Assembly: GCF_000264905.1 (NCBI RefSeq)
Contig: NW_006763145.1
Location: 652,512-716,511, forward strand
Origin: Stereum hirsutum FP-91666 SS1
Taxonomy: Eukaryota; Basidiomycota; Agaricomycetes; Russulales; Stereaceae
DNA: 64,000 nt
Direction: 5' to 3'
The notes under the pieces were generated by a model. It had not been told where the DNA came from, ran no database searches, and saw nothing but the letters and a program-made list of their open reading frames with translations. Position numbers and translations under genes: made by a program. This document shows positions 61,330 through 64,000 of this stretch, one piece after another (within the stretch, counting starts at the first letter, position 1; the number at the start of each line of letters is the position of its first letter).

Positions 61330-61868
61330 CTTGATTTAAATTTTGATATAAAGTACAAGGAATGCGGACGCTATGAAAGGGATTGCATGCAAATACACGA
61401 GAAGGATGGGGGAGGGGGGATGCGGGCCTACCGAGGAGGCGTACAGATTTTGTAGTAGCGAAATTGTAGCGGGTCAAGGAACGGCTCCCGCCCGTGATTT
61501 CAGTTCCGTTTCGGATTATTTTCCGCACAATTTGTCGGGATGTCGGATAACTCCCGACAACTGCTTGTTTTGCTTCCGATCGTTTCTTACTTCTCGCCAC
61601 ACAGCAGCTCTACAGCCGAGCTGTCTGTCCGTCATCAGAGCATCACGACAAACAGTAAGAGTTCGCCATGAAACAAGTCTGAGGTATGTTCTTTTCTTAG
61701 CGGCATAAATAATATACCCTTTCCATGGGTGAGGGTGGCAACCGCTTTGCGCAGTTTCAGATTCAGGTGAAATATGGAGGGTGCTCACGAAATACTGTAT
61801 TCCCAGTAGGCCTACACTTTCTTTAGACCTTGCTAGTGGGAGCCGGCCTCCCTTCACTTCGCACTACC
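61330..61868. other. Divergent promoter, PRPP synthetase / kinase
   Basis: About 540 bp between genes read away from each other. No coding sequence recognised. Confidence 0.55.
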
Positions 61869-64000
61869 ATGGCTTCAACTGCCCCATCATACGAACTACT
61901 GGAGACAGTAGGCCAGGGATCCTTTGGTTCGGTCCACAAAGCTCGCCACACCACCTCCGGCCAGGTCTTCGCCGTAAAGATCATCGACCTCGAAGCAGAC
62001 GACGACACTGGGAGCATCGTCGACATCCAACGCGAAGTCGCTCTTCTCAGGCAGGCACGAGATGGCCCAAATATTATCAAGTACTACGAATGCTTTCTGT
62101 ACGGTTCACAAGTTTGGATCGTTCAGGAGTTCGCACAGGGAGGTAGTGTCACGGATCTCATGAATGCATCTCCCACCAAGACGCTTGAGGAGCAATACTC
62201 AGCCGTCATCATGCGCGAGGTCCTTGTCGGGCTCGCATTCCTGCATAACTCATCTATCATTCACCGCGATATCAAAGCGGCCAACATCCTCGTCGTCTCG
62301 TCTGGCCATGTCCGAATTTGTGATTTCGGCGTCTCTGCTCTCCTCTCGACCACGAATAGTAAGCGTACGACCTTCACGGGGACTCCATATTGGATGGCAC
62401 CGGAGATCGCTCGTCCTTCACCGGCTTACGACTCTAAGGTCGATATTTGGAGTTTAGGTACGTGTTGATCTCGTCAAGAGAACGCTCTTGGTGAGACGTT
62501 GAACAAACGACAGGGATCATGCTGTATGAAATCATCAAGGGTGCCCCTCCACACTTCAACATGGATAGGTTCAAACTCATCGAGATGCTCCCGAGGCTCA
62601 AGCCCGCTCGATTCGCAGAGAACGAAGTGTCGAAGGAGGCCAGAGAATTTCTTGCGCGATGTCTAGTCGAGACCGCCCCAGAGGTAAACGCTCCGTAATG
62701 ACTGTTTCGGGGCCATGTGCTCATAGTTGCCATGTCAGCGAGCCACCGCCGAAGAGCTGCTCAAGTTGAAGTGGATCAAATCCGTACCAGCCTCAAAGTA
62801 TCCGGTATCCGTGCTAGAACCACTTCTCATCCGGTATAGAGCCTCCAAAGCCGAGAAAGCTAGTTTGAGCGGCCTTCCACAGACGCTGGCGGAAGATGAC
62901 GAGTAAGGACCCCATTCTTCTCCTCTATCTTTGCCTGTTTTCTGATGGGTCACGGCGATGACTTTATAGTGCAAGACCTACCTCTTGGGCTTTCAACACA
63001 CTAAACAGTGTCCATCGTCCTGACGACGACAATGCTCTCGATCATGCCCCAGATATCTCCGCTACCGTAACTCCTTCGACACACAACCCTCTTCCCAACT
63101 CATCGCGCCACGCTCCACCATCATTCCGCCATCTCTTCGACTACGACTATGAAGCCTCGCCACCCGACGCCTCTGACTTCATCATGGACAACTACTTCCG
63201 ATCTGTTTCCCGGGCCAGCCTGACAGAAGAGGCATGTCAGGATACAGACACCAGGACTGCGGATGCGCATGCGAGTATATCGAGCGACAAGACCGTTCGG
63301 CCTGGAGAGGTCGCGCCTAGTGGCACTGGGCCACACAACACTACCCGCCTTACTGGCAATACACCAAACTCCGATTTTTTGCGTGCTCCTACGGACTTGG
63401 TGGACTCGCAATCAGCGCCTTCCAGCTCAGAACCACCATCACCATCTCAATTCCCGTTCGATCTTCCACAGACGCAGACACAGAATGAGTCGTCATCATC
63501 GCCGGTACAGACGCAGTTCCAGAAGCTGTTGCCATTGACGCCGGTTTCTCCGTTTGACCCCACCGTGAGTTTTTTAGTATTATTTTTCGTGAGACTGCTG
63601 TAGCGCATTCTGATACGAAGCAATGCGATATAGTTGTTAGCTTCAACGCGAGATACAGACGCCGAAGGTCAACTCCAGACGCGGGACGTCCCTCCATTAC
63701 CAACTCTCCTAATCCCAACTTCATCTCCTATTCCATCTCTATCTTCATCATTCTTACATGGGCTTGATTCCGGAACATATGTATCATCACCGCAGACGAT
63801 AGAATCTGCATCACCCTTGAATATGAATATTCAGGGGAACACTACGAATACTACCACGCCTAGTTCTCTCCCGAAAGAACAACCACTTTCGGGGTATCAT
63901 TTCCCCTCGTCCTTCTCTACTCCCTCACCCCACCGGCCTATCCCTTTCATGCGCCCACGATCTCCTCTTATACATTCATACTCGGAACCACCGCCTCTGG
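61869..64000 (+). CDS. STE20-family protein kinase, GCK type (Kic1/Nak1-like), 3' end outside window
   Basis: Starts MASTAPSYELLETVGQGSFGSVHKA at 61869. Complete kinase domain: GQGSFGSV loop, FAVKIID with the catalytic Lys, IIHRDIKAANIL, DFGVS, GTPYWMAPEIARP, DIWSLGIMLYEIIKGAPPH. It is followed by a long Ser/Pro/Thr-rich tail (PSSSEPPSPSQFPF, QTQTQNESSSS) that is still open at base 64000 after an intron ending at about 63630 (exon begins LLASTRDTDAEGQ). Kinases of this group act in the RAM/MOR polarity network (yeast Kic1, fission yeast Nak1); that role is inferred. The C-terminal regulatory part lies beyond the window. Confidence 0.85.

Noticed and set aside
1..64000. CRISPR array, plasmid or prophage features
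   Set aside because: No regularly spaced repeats or bacterial-type gene organisation; spliced eukaryotic genes throughout.

Overview
The window is nuclear DNA of a filamentous basidiomycete, most likely an Agaricomycete. The genes are rich in short introns (about 50-80 bp, GT-AG with a few GC-AG). Several families expanded in or typical of Agaricomycetes are present: DUF6699, DUF6593, PL14-type lyases with Ser/Thr-rich stalks, F-box paralogues, a TPR-CHAT protein and a large P-loop NTPase. Gene models were built by hand from splice signals and paralogue comparison. For the four F-box genes, both lyases, the three small secreted proteins, PP2C, the methyltransferase, DUF6699 and DUF6593, the summed exon lengths are exact multiples of three.

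Layout. 1-1.9 kb: non-coding, with a MITE. 1.9-4.4 kb: F-box gene 1 (+), then a second inverted-repeat element. 5.9-7.6 kb: PL14-type secreted lyase (-). 8.7-14.0 kb: tandem array of three small secreted eight-cysteine proteins (-). 15.4-20.3 kb: two tandem F-box paralogues (+), the first lacking the C-terminal half. 21.2-23.5 kb: PP2C phosphatase (-), divergent from a methyltransferase (+, 24.0-25.0). 25.0-29.4 kb: REV1 translesion polymerase (-). 30.5-33.8 kb: P-loop NTPase (-). 34.0-36.4 kb: inverted, decayed partial copy of REV1 joined to a relic of the methyltransferase 5' end. 36.9-38.2 kb: DUF6699 (-). 38.8-40.1 kb: CCDC124/Lso2-like protein (-). 40.7-43.6 kb: second, much larger PL14 protein (+). 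43.9-45.8 kb: ALG2 (+). 46.0-48.9 kb: TPR-CHAT protein (-), with a same-strand partner gene upstream; each carries one apparent single-base frameshift. 51.0-53.2 kb: S10 serine carboxypeptidase (+). 53.6-56.3 kb: F-box gene 4 (+). 56.5-57.6 kb: DUF6593 (-). 59.6-61.3 kb: PRPP synthetase (-). 61.9 kb to the end: STE20-type kinase (+), running off the window.

Conserved housekeeping genes (PP2C, REV1, CCDC124, ALG2, PRPP synthetase, kinase) are interleaved with accessory families that duplicate locally. The strongest evolutionary signals are the tandem secreted-protein array, the F-box family with its conserved C-terminal Cys/His motifs, and the REV1/methyltransferase inverted chimera. No tRNA, rRNA or CRISPR array was recognised.
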